This document shows, piece by piece, positions 37,128-47,531 of a stretch of 64,000 nucleotides of DNA. Position 1 is the stretch's first letter. Each line of letters opens with the position of its first letter. Source of the stretch: Drosophila persimilis. Its lineage: Eukaryota > Arthropoda > Insecta > Diptera > Drosophilidae. The notes beneath the pieces are model-generated. The model saw only the letters and a list, made by a program, of their open reading frames with translations, ran no database searches and was not told the origin of the DNA. Location of the stretch: assembly GCF_003286085.1 (NCBI RefSeq), contig NW_020825322.1, forward strand, positions 1,674,001 through 1,738,000. Reading direction: 5' to 3'. The translations under genes and the position numbers were made by a program.

Positions 37128-39062
37128 TCACTTGCCCACAGGTGGAGAGGCGACCCCCTGGAAGACTTTGCGCCAGAGGTGCTCCAGCAGGAAGCCGAGA
37201 AGGGCAAGCAGGTTGCCACCGAGGACGACATAGAAGGCCAACTGGAGGTCACCGATGGTGAGGACGCGTGCGAGGTCGGCCTCAGCGTTGGCCTCTAGGG
37301 TGCGGGCGCGCATCTGGATGTCGACGCGGGACTTCTCGTCCGCGATCCACTTGACGATGAGGCCGGCGTTGAGGAGGCGCAGAAGGAGGGCATTGATGGC
37401 GTCCTCCCAGGGCGAGTCGCGCGGCATCACATAGGAGATGGTGTAGTACTTGGGGCACTCCGGCACCACCCAGATACGGCGCAGCAGCATGAAGAGGGAG
37501 GACTCCAGCATGAGGGAGGTATAGCGAGAGACACCGGCCTTGCCCCCGTTCCGGGCCACATCGTCAATGACGTCCGCATGGAGGTCGCGGTTCCAGGATA
37601 GCTTCTTGTTGAGACTGGCAAAGAGCGGCGAAGTCTCGCTGAAGAAAAGATCATCCGCCATGGAGGTGTACTTGTAGATCACCTTCAGACCACTGTCGTC
37701 CAGCTCCTGCATGGTATTGATGTCCTTGTAGTACAGCGGATGGATGTACACCGTGGCCAGGCTCGACTCGAATATGGCCCCGAAGATCACGCTAACCAGG
37801 CACAGCGATCCAATGAACATCCGCTCCGCATAGCTCGCGGGCAGCCTCGCCAGATTCACGCGCACCCACACCACCCACGTGTCCACCATTATGCCCAGCG
37901 CCTGCTTGTACAGCTGCCGATCCCGCAGCTTGACGATCCCCAGGCGCAGGTTGATCAGGCGCAGCAGCAGCCAGATCAAGGCACAGCCAAAGGCGGACAG
38001 GATGAAGCCCAGCCAGATGTCGTAGCCGACCGCAAAGATGGGCAGTATGGACTGGGGTATGCGATGCGCCTTGGGCACGTAGATGCACAGCTCATCGTCG
38101 TAGACGGCCACCGTGAAGTCCATGTACTGCTGCACCAGGTAGTCCTTCACGAAGAATCCCGTCAGGCAGATGTCCAAGCCATCCTGGATGATCGAACCGA
38201 TGGCTCCGTTGTAGCTGCCATTTGCACTGCGTTCGCTGCAGAAGAGAATCATTCGATGGGACATTCGATTCCAACACAGATTTATGACCAACCCAAAGTA
38301 GTTCTTATCTGGCTGCTGCAGCAGCAGGGTAAAGTTGAGTTTCTCCTGCAGTATCTGCGCCACGGAGAAGTCGACGCCTGTGACACTGACCAGTAAGCCC
38401 GTATTCGGGTCCAGCTCCGGCCGGGTGTAGACGGACTTGAACATTTGCACGCGTAGCGGATAGCCGCCCATGTCGTGGAAGAGGTACTTGGACAGCGGCT
38501 CATGGCCCGTGTAGGGGACCAGGCGGCCAAAGGCCTGTCCACTGCGCCGGAAGGGATCGTATATCCAGATCCCTTCCAGCGAGAGGATGTACCGGTTGTA
38601 GATCTTGTGGCGCGTCCACAGCTGTCGACAGCTCTCCTCCAGCTGGCCCTGCTCCCGCACCGTGAGTCCCTCACTCTGATCGGCCAGTACGTAGAAAAAG
38701 ACCCCGGCCCGCTGGCTGGGGCCGGCTGCACCCCGATTCGAGATGAGGTCCGCCAGAGTCATGACCAGCGCCAGATTCTCCCGACCAAAGCGATCGTCCA
38801 GCCACTGGTCCTGATCCGCCTCGTAGCCCAGAACGATTAGGGGCACCTGGGAGCGATGCAGCAACCACTGGACATAGACGTTGGCGGCATCCCCGTGCTG
38901 ATGACCCAAACGCAGCCACAGCTGCACCCGAGGCAGGTCCCTCGTGGGCACCGCCATTAAATCATCCAATTGGCTCAACTCCATCCCGATGGAAGCGCTT
39001 CCCGCGGAGAGCAGCGGCAGCAGCAGTAGAAGTAGAAGGAGCAGCAGGATTTGGACTGCCAT
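37128..39062 (-). CDS. Ir10a: divergent ionotropic receptor
   Basis: A single-exon gene for 644 residues. It encodes an ionotropic receptor, a variant glutamate-receptor-type ion channel of the insect plasma membrane used in chemosensation. I chose the ATG at 39062 because it starts a signal peptide (MAVQ followed by ten Leu, to about residue 23); the frame extends further upstream but without protein character. Order of parts: signal peptide, short extracellular N-domain, first half of the ligand domain (about 215-345, containing GVDFSVAQILQEKLNFTLLL), M1 (about 352-374), re-entrant pore (about 395-410), M2 (about 417-440), second half of the ligand domain (445-600), M3 (about 608-630) and a short tail. 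The pore-flanking SYTANLAAF of glutamate receptors is replaced by SSLATVYIHP, as expected for divergent IRs. The name Ir10a rests on its neighbour sisA, a band-10 gene in D. melanogaster; the family call is much firmer than the name. Confidence 0.85.
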   Translation of the reverse strand: MAVQILLLLLLLLLLPLLSAGSASIGMELSQLDDLMAVPTRDLPRVQLWLRLGHQHGDAANVYVQWLLHRSQVPLIVLGYEADQDQWLDDRFGRENLALVMTLADLISNRGAAGPSQRAGVFFYVLADQSEGLTVREQGQLEESCRQLWTRHKIYNRYILSLEGIWIYDPFRRSGQAFGRLVPYTGHEPLSKYLFHDMGGYPLRVQMFKSVYTRPELDPNTGLLVSVTGVDFSVAQILQEKLNFTLLLQQPDKNYFGLVINLCWNRMSHRMILFCSERSANGSYNGAIGSIIQDGLDICLTGFFVKDYLVQQYMDFTVAVYDDELCIYVPKAHRIPQSILPIFAVGYDIWLGFILSAFGCALIWLLLRLINLRLGIVKLRDRQLYKQALGIMVDTWVVWVRVNLARLPASYAERMFIGSLCLVSVIFGAIFESSLATVYIHPLYYKDINTMQELDDSGLKVIYKYTSMADDLFFSETSPLFASLNKKLSWNRDLHADVIDDVARNGGKAGVSRYTSLMLESSLFMLLRRIWVVPECPKYYTISYVMPRDSPWEDAINALLLRLLNAGLIVKWIADEKSRVDIQMRARTLEANAEADLARVLTIGDLQLAFYVVLGGNLLALLGFLLEHLWRKVFQGVASPPVGK

Positions 39063-42000
39063 TCGTCTTGGCTTTGATATCACAAATGACTCAGGAAGTC
39101 CTCCAGTTCCTCCTGTTAATGTCCTGTGCCGTGCCTGCTCCTTGTTTTGACACCTGCAATTTTGTTTGTTTGCTTGCGCGTAATTAGAGACTCGTTGTGT
39201 CAGCTCTATCGCAGGTCCCGTCGCAGCTCCTGAGCAAACATCGCAGGGCGACACTCCCCACACAGGGGGCTTATGTCTGTTTTTTTTCTCCTCTTGTTTT
39301 CCTGCCTGTGGGCGGCTACCACTCCCCCATAACTTCTGCTGCTTTTGTTGTCCCTTTTCCCAGGTTCGCATTCAGTTTTGACCATTCATTGCTAAATCAA
39401 CTTGTTTGAACGCGGAAATCCCAGCAAAAAGGCCAACGAAAACGGAAAGCCCCCAGCCCCTCCCCAGCGACACAGCCCGCCCTGCGGCTGTAGTCCAATG
39501 GAATTGTTAGATCAGAGAACATACAAGTTCTTTTATTGTATTGTATGACTGTCGGGTCAAGCAGCATAAATATCATAAATGATAGCCAGTGGTGCAGCCT
39601 AAAGTAAATCCATACTATTTTATTGCTCGCTATTTGCACTGTCCACTGTACGAATCATTGTTACGGCATAGATATGTACATATGTACATATGCTTACGCA
39701 CGGCAGCGGCCGTTCCTTCGCGTCGCTATCCACCTTCGTTTCGTTAAGCCGTTCTTTGCTCTCTATCTCCATCACTCGTGCTCGGCTCAGCCGCAGCCAC
39801 GATTTGCTCTAGCCCTCTCTTTAGTTAGTTCGTGCGCTTCGCCCGAGCTGATCTTCGTAGCCATCGGATCACATTGCTCTTCATCGGTCGCACACAATAT
39901 TCATACATATATACATATGTGTGCATGCACATACGCATACGTCGCTCTTCATATAACAATAAATATTGCCTATTAAAGTGAAAAAGCTCATTCACTATTC
40001 CCATTTGTATGCTTAGTAGTAACTACTGTAACTACTGAACGCTATGGCGGGTCCAACATTTTTTTTCTTTGTTTTCGCTAGAAAAAAAAAAGTCACCTTC
40101 GCCTCTTTCCGCATATTCACATGCATATCTACATATGGATGTATGTATGTACGAGCATGTACAAGGAAATCTGTGAGTGGTCACGTCTGCCACTACTGTC
40201 CGCTGACAAGAGTAACAAAAACAGCCATCAATAAAGTTCTACTCCTTCCAACGCGCGCTCGATCCGCGCGGTGCGTGCCCGTGTACCTGGTGTGTCTGGT
40301 CTGTGAGTAGTTTTGGAAATGAAAAATAAATTGGAAAATTGAAAAAGCAATTCATCGCATTAGGAACGTGCAGTGAATGGCAGGACTCGTTGGTGTGCCT
40401 CCTCCTGCAGTTGCCAAAGTGATGCTCCCCTTCACGGACAATGGCAAGTTTTTATCACTCCGCGGCAGGTGCGTTGCCGAGACAATGGAAACTGATGCAC
40501 CACTCCATTTGCTCTTCATACTTCTTCTCCTTCTTCATCTTGAGGTCTACCCGGTCCGCCATTTGTCTCATTTGCTACCAGACTAGAGATGGGCATTTGC
40601 CATATGGCGGTATGTGACTAATGTGATAAGTGCATACGGAGGCCTGCCTGTTTTGCCCCCCGCTTTATTTTCATCATTCGAGCTGTCATATTCCACCAAT
40701 CCGGTGGTATTTTCTTTAGGGGTATTGCTCTTAAAGTCTCAGAGATCGGCAGACGACGGAATATGGAAGGTTCGTAAATGTTTTTCGTGCATGTGCGTGT
40801 GCGTTCCGTGGCAGTCCGTCCCTGGCCGCGCCCATCGCCATCTGGGACCGAACTGCATTCAACACAAAACGAGCTGAGCTCAATGGGCGTGGCCAGCTTT
40901 TATGGTCCGGCGATAAAATCAAATTGAAGTTTTCCCGGCTTTCCTCAAAGACAGAGACACACAGGAGAGCGAGTGAGTGAGAGAAAGAGGGGAGTGAAAA
41001 CGGTTGGCTCATTTATTATTATGAGGCGGCCGTTGTGTGGAACCGGAGGCATCCAGAAGGGAATGAAATCATTTGTAACCTGGCACGTGAAAATCAGCTC
41101 GAGCCAGGCATCCCGTAGCAAAGTTCGATTGGCCATTGTGGCAAAGCGCATTCTATGGGTTCATTCAGCCCTCTTTCGATTTGCGTCTAATCCGACCCCC
41201 CCATCGACAAAACTTTCTGTCCGTACCTTTGTCGGCTGGTTGGAGATAACCCGTTTGTCCCAAACTTCTTGCCTGTTAAATATATGTGAATTAACAAAAG
41301 CGCCAACGCTATTCTGCAGGGGAATGCATTTTAAATTTCCAGCGGATGCAGCACACTTTTGCGATAAGCTAGTGGCTCTTTATTTCCCACCAATATCCTT
41401 GGCTTGAAGCCCCATCACCAAATGGCAGAACCGAGCAGCAGCCACAGTCGCATTCACAATCCACAGCCCCTCCGCCCTGCCAAAGCCATTACTTCCATTG
41501 CATTTACTTCTTTTGGCAACGCAAATTGCTCGCAAGCGAAAAACATAAAGAAAATAAGAAACCAGAGTGCAATCATGTCGGATCAAATGAACTGAACTTA
41601 ACCAAGCCGAATGGCATGGCAATGGGATTACCTTCAGCTGGAATTCACAAAAAAAAAAAAAACCCAAGGGTTGCCGAAGCGTTAAATGCAAAGTGAAAAT
41701 ATCCATAATGAACTCAAAATTGTTTGTCTGACGAATTCGTATGGAGAATGGCGAACACGAGCAAGTAACTCTAAAAATAAAAATGTATTTTTAAAGGTAT
41801 ATATTTATTTGTACACTGTATCCAATATTCAAGACACTGGACGTCCCAAATCGTCAAGCACTTCTGGACACTTCATCGATTCATCGAACACACCTCTAAT
41901 CGCCTCGATAACTTTCGATTACCTCATCTCGATGTGGGGGAATGGCACTCCAAATGCTGTATTTCTCGAAAGGATTCTACGCCTAGCCAGGATGAAAGAC

Positions 42001-42147
42001 TCCATAACATTTCGCTTAACATGTTTATTTACAATATTTTGAATTGTTTTTAAATACCAAAAATAATACGCTTAATATCGAAAAATCAACAAGAAAAAAA
42101 AGGTGTCTAAGAACTAAGACTAAGAGAATAATCATTAATTCAGTCAA
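39063..42147. other. intergenic region between the receptor and sisA
   Basis: No coding gene supported. Bases 39655-39700 and 39905-39945 contain CATATGTACATATG-type palindromic repeats. Bases 40160-40306 are GC-rich and end in a plus-strand donor-like GTGAGT, but I find no exon it could join. A minus-strand AATAAA at 42024-42029 suits the sisA 3' end. Confidence 0.45.
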
Positions 42148-42768
42148 TCACTGGTCCATGGCCGTTGTCATGCACCGATCCACGCCGAAGTTCCTGCGCA
42201 TGCGTTCCAGGGCTCCCATATTGAAGCCCCGCGCCAGCAGCTCCGCCTCCGCCTGAGCGATCACCTCCCGCATGTGGTCCAGCACTCCGGCGCTCTCCGT
42301 CAGCTGGCTGCTGACGAACTTGTGACGGAAGCGCAGCTTGGCCTTCTTGATCTTGTTGTTGTAGCGCGACTTGCGGCAGGACTCGGCCCTCTGCCGCTGG
42401 GTGTCGTGGCGACTGCTGGCCATTGGAGCGGCTGCGGATGTGGCTCTGGGCGAGGGTGTTGGCGCTGGTACTGTTCTGGATGCCTCTGTCGGGGATGGTG
42501 CGCCGGACGCTGTCGTCTCCGGTCTAGGTTGGGCCCGTCGCTCCACCACAATGGGGTTCGCGAGCAGCATCTGGTCCACATACCGTTGCTCCTCGTCGGC
42601 GTAGTGCGTCTTCAGGTGCTGCAGCTCCAGAGCCACCAGCTCGTCAATGTGCTCGGGTTGCTGCGTTGCCGGTCTGCTCTGCGGATGAAGGCCAGTGGCG
42701 CTGACTATGAGGGGCCCTGGACTGATCTGGGCGTAGAATTTATGCAGATAGAGATGGCTCTGTTCCAT
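42148..42768 (-). CDS. sisA: sisterless A, bZIP X-chromosome signal element
   Basis: An intronless gene for 206 residues. SisA is one of the X-linked signal proteins whose dose tells the embryo how many X chromosomes it has; with Scute and others it activates the early promoter of Sex-lethal in XX embryos. The ATG at 42768 is chosen because MEQSHLYL matches the remembered D. melanogaster start (MERSHLYL); the frame runs 23 codons further upstream, past the likely transcription start. Residues 40-77 (EHIDELVALELQHLKTHYAD, then EEQRYVDQMLLANPIVVERR) match the conserved N-terminal block. After a Pro/Ser/Ala-rich linker (80-120) comes the bZIP basic region, about 123-148 with RAESCRKSRYNNKIKKAK, then a weak zipper (about 150-185). 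Single exon and tiny leader suit transcription in the short pre-blastoderm cycles. A TATA box and TAGteam sites lie just upstream. A poly(A) signal is at 42024-42029. Confidence 0.95.
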   Translation of the reverse strand: MEQSHLYLHKFYAQISPGPLIVSATGLHPQSRPATQQPEHIDELVALELQHLKTHYADEEQRYVDQMLLANPIVVERRAQPRPETTASGAPSPTEASRTVPAPTPSPRATSAAAPMASSRHDTQRQRAESCRKSRYNNKIKKAKLRFRHKFVSSQLTESAGVLDHMREVIAQAEAELLARGFNMGALERMRRNFGVDRCMTTAMDQ

Positions 42769-42843
42769 GGCGTGTTCGGGTGTGATGTGTGCTCTCCTCG
42801 AAGTGTGCAAGGCTTGTGCTGCCCCTCGTCCCTTCACGCCTCG

Positions 42844-42851
42844 CTTTTATA
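42844..42851 (-). promoter_or_regulatory. sisA TATA box
   Basis: TATAAAAG on the minus strand, 76 bases upstream of the sisA ATG. A start about 30 bases downstream would give a leader of roughly 50 bases. Confidence 0.75.
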
Positions 42852-42856
42852 GAAAA

Positions 42857-42863
42857 CAGGTAG
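42857..42863 (+). promoter_or_regulatory. TAGteam (Zelda) site CAGGTAG at sisA
   Basis: A perfect CAGGTAG heptamer just upstream of the TATA box. This is the strongest class of TAGteam site, bound by the pioneer factor Zelda to start the earliest zygotic transcription. Confidence 0.8.
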
Positions 42864-42979
42864 CCCGAAATCGGCATTGGGTGGCACTGGGCCACCGCTG
42901 CAGGTCTGTTCATGAATGATCGCCATCCAACCGACAACTGGAACTTTTATGATCTTGTTTGCCTTCCCGTACCCCTTCC

Positions 42980-42986
42980 CTACCTG
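42980..42986 (-). promoter_or_regulatory. TAGteam (Zelda) site CAGGTAG at sisA
   Basis: A second perfect CAGGTAG heptamer (read on the minus strand), about 210 bases upstream of the sisA ATG. A weaker variant, CAGGTAT, lies at 43067-43073. Confidence 0.78.
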
Positions 42987-43554
42987 TCCATGGATTGGTC
43001 CCTCACCGAAGATGTAAACAAAGGGATTAGCGTCCGAAGCTGAAAATATCCTTAAGGAACTGCAGACAGGTATCCACTTTATATGTGTACCACATTGTCA
43101 TGATCAAACGATATCCAGAACATGGATACAATATACTTATGTTATATATCCGTTTAGGGAAGGCGACCCAATAGGTACAGCTTAAATTCTACAAAATGAT
43201 AAAGAAATTATGTTTGAATTTAATTTTGAGATGACACGCATTCAAATACAAAATATGTTTCTGTGGCAACTAATAAATTTTAATATATGCATTTTTTAGA
43301 GCTATGGAATCGCGATGGAAAAGCTGCGAGTAAGTTATGTCTGGCACTGTATATACAGAGATACAGAGATAAGTGTCCGACACTCGATAGATATACATAT
43401 TGGAAGGGTGGTATAAATGTGCCTAACGGATACACGCGCATGATAAGGTCCAAGGTCAACACAGTGGCCAACACATGCAGAAACACCCACAGTGTAGGGA
43501 TAATCTACCGATGAGCGATAAGAGCCAATCAGTCGTTGATAAGACTACCTGGAA

Positions 43555-43596
43555 TTGGCAACCTCTGGCCCCTCGGGTACACATTTGGGTAGGTAG
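43555..43596. promoter_or_regulatory. pair of distal TAGteam sites
   Basis: CAGGTAG on the minus strand at 43555-43561 and the variant TAGGTAG on the plus strand at 43590-43596, about 0.8 kb upstream of sisA. They extend the cluster of early-activation sites. Confidence 0.6.
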
Positions 43597-43599
43597 CCA

Positions 43600-44518
43600 T
43601 AATTCAGTGAGAAATTAGCGGACATGTTGCGGCTTGTTGCGGGGCCCAGATAATCCTCCGGCACAGATCACAGCCCGTTGTATAATTAAATTAACAGCCC
43701 TCGACGAATCCCAAAAAATATGAGGTGCGCCAGCCCGGGTAAAAGGGGATCGGGGTTAAACCCGTGCCCGAGCAGGCCAGCACTCACAAAAATCTAAGCT
43801 ATGGAAATCCTTCTGGATCCCAATTTATGATTGAAAGATCTAAAGTCAACGAACAGCGCGAAACCTGGGCTTTGTAGAAGAGACTGTAGACTGTATACAC
43901 ATAGACTCCCATAGTCTCCCGATTATAAGGGGAAGCCTGTAACGGACGAGTAATATCTGTACAAAAAAAACATATCTTTGCTAAAAGAATTAGCTTAAGA
44001 GAAGATACTTGTATTGATCTGAATGTTTTCTCCTTTCAAAAACATGCCTCATAGGGTTATCAAGCGAAAGTATACAATTCCTAATAAGAGCCATTAATAT
44101 TAATATTATGGGAAAGCTGTAGGAAGTGGTGAAGTGTATTCACTGTAAAAAAACGTAGCACAGATTTGGGAGGTCTGATCGTCTGATCTATACTCAATGA
44201 TCATGATCTTCTGGAATGATCATCTGTATTCACATACGAGGCTATCCCTCATTCCTCATGGAATCTTATCTTAATTCGAATGTAAATAGAGTGCTAGCGT
44301 TGTTGATAAGAAATGTTGTGGATTTTACGCTCTTTGTTGCTTATTTCTACATATTTCCATCTTCCATTTCCATTTCCCAGCAGCTTAAATCCTTCACTCC
44401 ATCCATTTATTTGGTAATCCATCCATGCGTACATATGTTTTAAATTGTCAACAAAGCTTACATTTTCATGTTTTATATTGTTTGATAATATTGTCTAATG
44501 AATTTAGTTTGAAAATCA
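43600..44518. other. intergenic stretch
   Basis: No gene or strong regulatory motif seen between the distal TAGteam sites and the small gene at 44519. Confidence 0.4.
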
Positions 44519-45011
44519 CTACATTGTTTTACATTGCGATTTCAAGAAATCCTTTCTGCTGTCTGTCTCGGTATCGATGGTGTTGGAAGGTATAGGATTG
44601 CGCCGGATTGGAGATCGGCTTCTGGTTGGAGCCGGGCCCCGGTGTTGGCTATCGCGTCGGCTTACAGGTCGGCCTCTGGCTTGACTACTGCGGTCAGATA
44701 AAGGGGTCAGGGACTTGACAATATAGTGTTCTCCTTGAAGCTGAAGGTACCCCAGCCTTTGTCCCGCCTCCAGCGTGGCCATAGTTTCGCGGCGGTCCTT
44801 ATTTGACAAGGGACAACCATTGAGCTTCTCAATCTTGTCCAAGATCGCCTCATAGCACAAGGGTGTGCTCGATTCCGCCAACAGTTGGGCCATCAGCTCA
44901 ACATTCTGAATGCTGCAAGAGAGTGGGAGAGTCGCTGCCATAAGCCCGGGACTGGAGAGGGGAACCACAGATTACTCACTTGGATACGTTGTCTTTGGTG
45001 TACGAATTCAT
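44519..45011 (-). CDS. small two-exon gene, basic Arg/Ser-rich tail, unknown function
   Basis: Exon 1 is 44980-45011 (ATG at 45011, MNSYTKDNVS plus two bases, donor GTGAGT). The intron 44913-44979 is 67 bases, a typical fly length, with acceptor CTCTCTTGCAG. Exon 2 runs 44912 to the stop at 44519. The product is 141 residues. Residues about 12-80 (AILDKIEKLNGCPLSNKDRR, then a segment with ETMATLEAGQRLGYL) look like a compact helical, perhaps winged-helix-like domain, and residues about 85-125 are Arg/Ser/Pro-rich (RSRSPIRR). I do not recognise the family with certainty; it recalls small Drosophila-specific DUF proteins. Splice signals, phase and intron size all support a real gene. It lies 1.75 kb from sisA on the same strand, which does not imply shared function. 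Confidence 0.72.
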
Positions 45012-47066
45012 ATGTCAGTCTGAAGTATCAGAAAATTTCACAAAGCTCAAAATGATACAAACTAAATGATACAAAGCTTAAAACAGATATGTTTACTGTT
45101 CCAGTCGTAGTTCCTAACTGAAATAAATGGGCAATCTGGAAACCTATATGCCTCGGATATACAACACAGCCTCCTATGAAGGGGGGGAACTTAATGCTCG
45201 CAAAAGGCAGTAGCAAAGCGGCATACAGCCTCCTTAGCCTTCCGTTCTCAATGGACGTCTCGCTTCCAAACTCAAGGGTGCACTCGAGATATCCGAGGAA
45301 TTCTTAAAATATGCCTTAGATCTACTAAGAAAGCGTTGAAAGATGGAGCAGCAGTGTCCCCTACGGCTCCCTCTCCCTCTGCTACCTATTGCCCCACAAA
45401 TGGCCTATTTGTTCATCCTTCATCTATGTAGCTGTCGCTCCGTCTATGGTTCCATCATGTCTTTAACACTTAGTTCTCTGTTTCTAATCCTGATTTACGT
45501 ATTACTTTCTTTTCTGTTTACTGTTCAGTACCTGTTCTTGCCTCTTCCATATGGAGTCTTCAATGATCAGTAAAATATAAGATCAATGATAGATTGGGTG
45601 AGGAGCAAGTAAGATAGTGGCTTTCACCATCTAAGACTCTCTCTTATGCGCTCTTTATCCCTTATCCAACAGCTGTCCAGCTCCAACACAGATGATATCA
45701 GCGAATTGCAAGTGTCACACCATGCCAAACATGGTAAAGATTGTTCTCTTTAAAAAACATTGTATGATAGAAAGGAAACTACACTTGCACTAATTGAAAA
45801 CGCTAATCTAACGCCAGTGGATAATTCATTTCTGTTTCCCAATCCAGGGGGTATAATTTTCCCAGTAACACGTCGCGTCCATAAACTCCCATAAACATAC
45901 TCGTTCAAGCATTCTCAATTCTAGATCAGCATCTTTTGAAATCACAAAGAATGGCAAAAACTATGTCCTCTTCAGAATTTAGGAGATATAACGATCTAAG
46001 GTACTAAGACACTAAAGAAATCAATTTCTTGTTGTCTCCCAAAGACACATAACACATAAAGGAAAATTGGTACACCTAGTAGGACCAGTAAAAGATTCTC
46101 TATCTCTATCACTATATCAAGAAACTGATTAGAGGGTATCTCTTGGTCGAGACACGTCGAAATATTGTAGCCATCTCTCTTGTTTTAAATCTCTACTTTA
46201 ATCGGGGCTGGGGCGGGCTGTCAGCGACAGACGGACCCATACCCCGACCCACACCCCGTGCTGGAAAATAATATTCCATTTGAATAATAAAACTGTCACC
46301 CAATATGTGTTTTTCGAGAGATACGATTCTATTTCGGAAAGCGAAAATGAGAAAATATGCAGACAAGTATAATTAAAAAACGATTTATAATCATTTTCGC
46401 ACAAATCCCAGTGGACCCCCAAACGCCTAACACCATCCCAACCCAACAGGCCGAGCACCCATCGACCCATGCGACGTCCCATGTCCATGTCTATGTCCAA
46501 CACCAACGAGCACTTGAAGCCTGAGAATTTCCAAACTCGAAAAGAATGAAATAGAATGGAAGGAGGGAATGAGGGCCAGAGCCAGAGCCATAAATACGGC
46601 CATAAAAGCAACGTGCTCATCGTGGAGACGGCACTGCCACCGCCACCGCCACTGCCACTTCCACCGGGGACATCCCCAACGACATTGAGTTTGAATTATG
46701 TCAACGCAGTAATAAATTGTTCAAGGCATTAAATTAAAATCTATGTACATGCAATTTCTGTGCGCGAGGCTGGGGGAGTGTGGCCAGCAGATAGGTGACC
46801 CCAATTTGGGATTTGCGTTGGATAATTTACAGCAGCGAAGGAGGCAGGCAAATCTCGGTTTAGTTTTAGATGCTCATCCTTTACAAAATCGTCAAAATTT
46901 ACGTTTCGCTCTCTCTCTCTCTCTCTCTCTCTTTGAGTGGGTTGTATCCCTATCCATCTGTGGGTATATTGGCCATCGGATCAGCCCTCATGTCTAAAAC
47001 ACCTTTTTTTTGTACAGCCTACGCAAATCCTGCCACAACATTCGTTTAAAATACAATTTTACACTA
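45012..47066. other. intergenic stretch
   Basis: No gene supported. Open frames in this interval are rich in Leu/Phe or Trp from simple-sequence DNA. A CT run lies at about 46908-46931 and a GCCACC array at about 46632-46660. Confidence 0.45.
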
Positions 47067-47531
47067 AACTCTACAGGTGGTAGGGCTGATGGCATTTGCC
47101 AAGCAGCCGCGGGCCCTCCTCGAGGAGGGATTTGTGAACCCGACAAATACAGTTGGTGGCAAAGTTGGTGACGCGCCTCTGTATGCATCGCAGGCAGCAC
47201 TTCTTCACTTGGCGATCAGATTGCTGTCGGCGATCTTCTCCCTCAGGCAGTACTCGTTAAGCTCCCAATTAGTGGCCTTACGGCGATAGAACAGGTCGTA
47301 GATGTAGCGCGTCTTCTGGTTGTGGATCTTGAACACGGGGCCATGCGGTTCCGTTTCGGCTGTAAATAAACATCAATTTTTCGCATTTTTCATCACTCCC
47401 TCCCTTCATCACTCTTCATAGAACTGCGCAGCCGGCGAATCGTACGTTGGCTTACTTAGCCTCTCGCATTTTCTGCCCCAGCTCCTCCAGTGTGGTCTCT
47501 ATTAGCTCCCAGCCTGGTGGGCCCATTCAAC
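47067..47531 (-). pseudogene. decayed copy of BUD31 (spliceosomal G10 protein)
   Basis: The minus strand carries clear remains of BUD31, a small essential zinc-binding spliceosome protein (l(1)10Bb in D. melanogaster). A first segment near 47455-47531 reads GPPGWELIETTLEELGQKMR, matching the N-terminal block. After an intron-like gap ending in TTTATTTACAG, a second segment reads [20 protein letters not shown], then [17 protein letters not shown] and [11 protein letters not shown]. Three breaks are visible: the stretch equivalent to EGKRKVESLW is missing; after NLIAK one base of the Trp codon is lost, giving TGA; and WKKQGYENL is lost. Beyond that, [20 protein letters not shown] resumes in another frame, and the Cys-rich C-terminus is scrambled. 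An intron-like gap argues for a DNA-level duplicate or relic rather than a retrocopy. A working BUD31 must exist elsewhere in the genome. Confidence 0.82.

Noticed and set aside
36686-37261. Plus-strand frame of 191 codons
   Set aside because: Its right part is antisense to the ionotropic receptor and its left part has no protein-like features.
45343-45573. Plus-strand ATG frame of 76 codons with two hydrophobic segments
   Set aside because: Composition comes from CT-rich DNA; no splice, promoter or family support.
46198-46620. Minus-strand frame of 140 codons
   Set aside because: Trp/Leu/Gly-rich repeats from GGGTCG and CCATGT simple sequence; no coding character.
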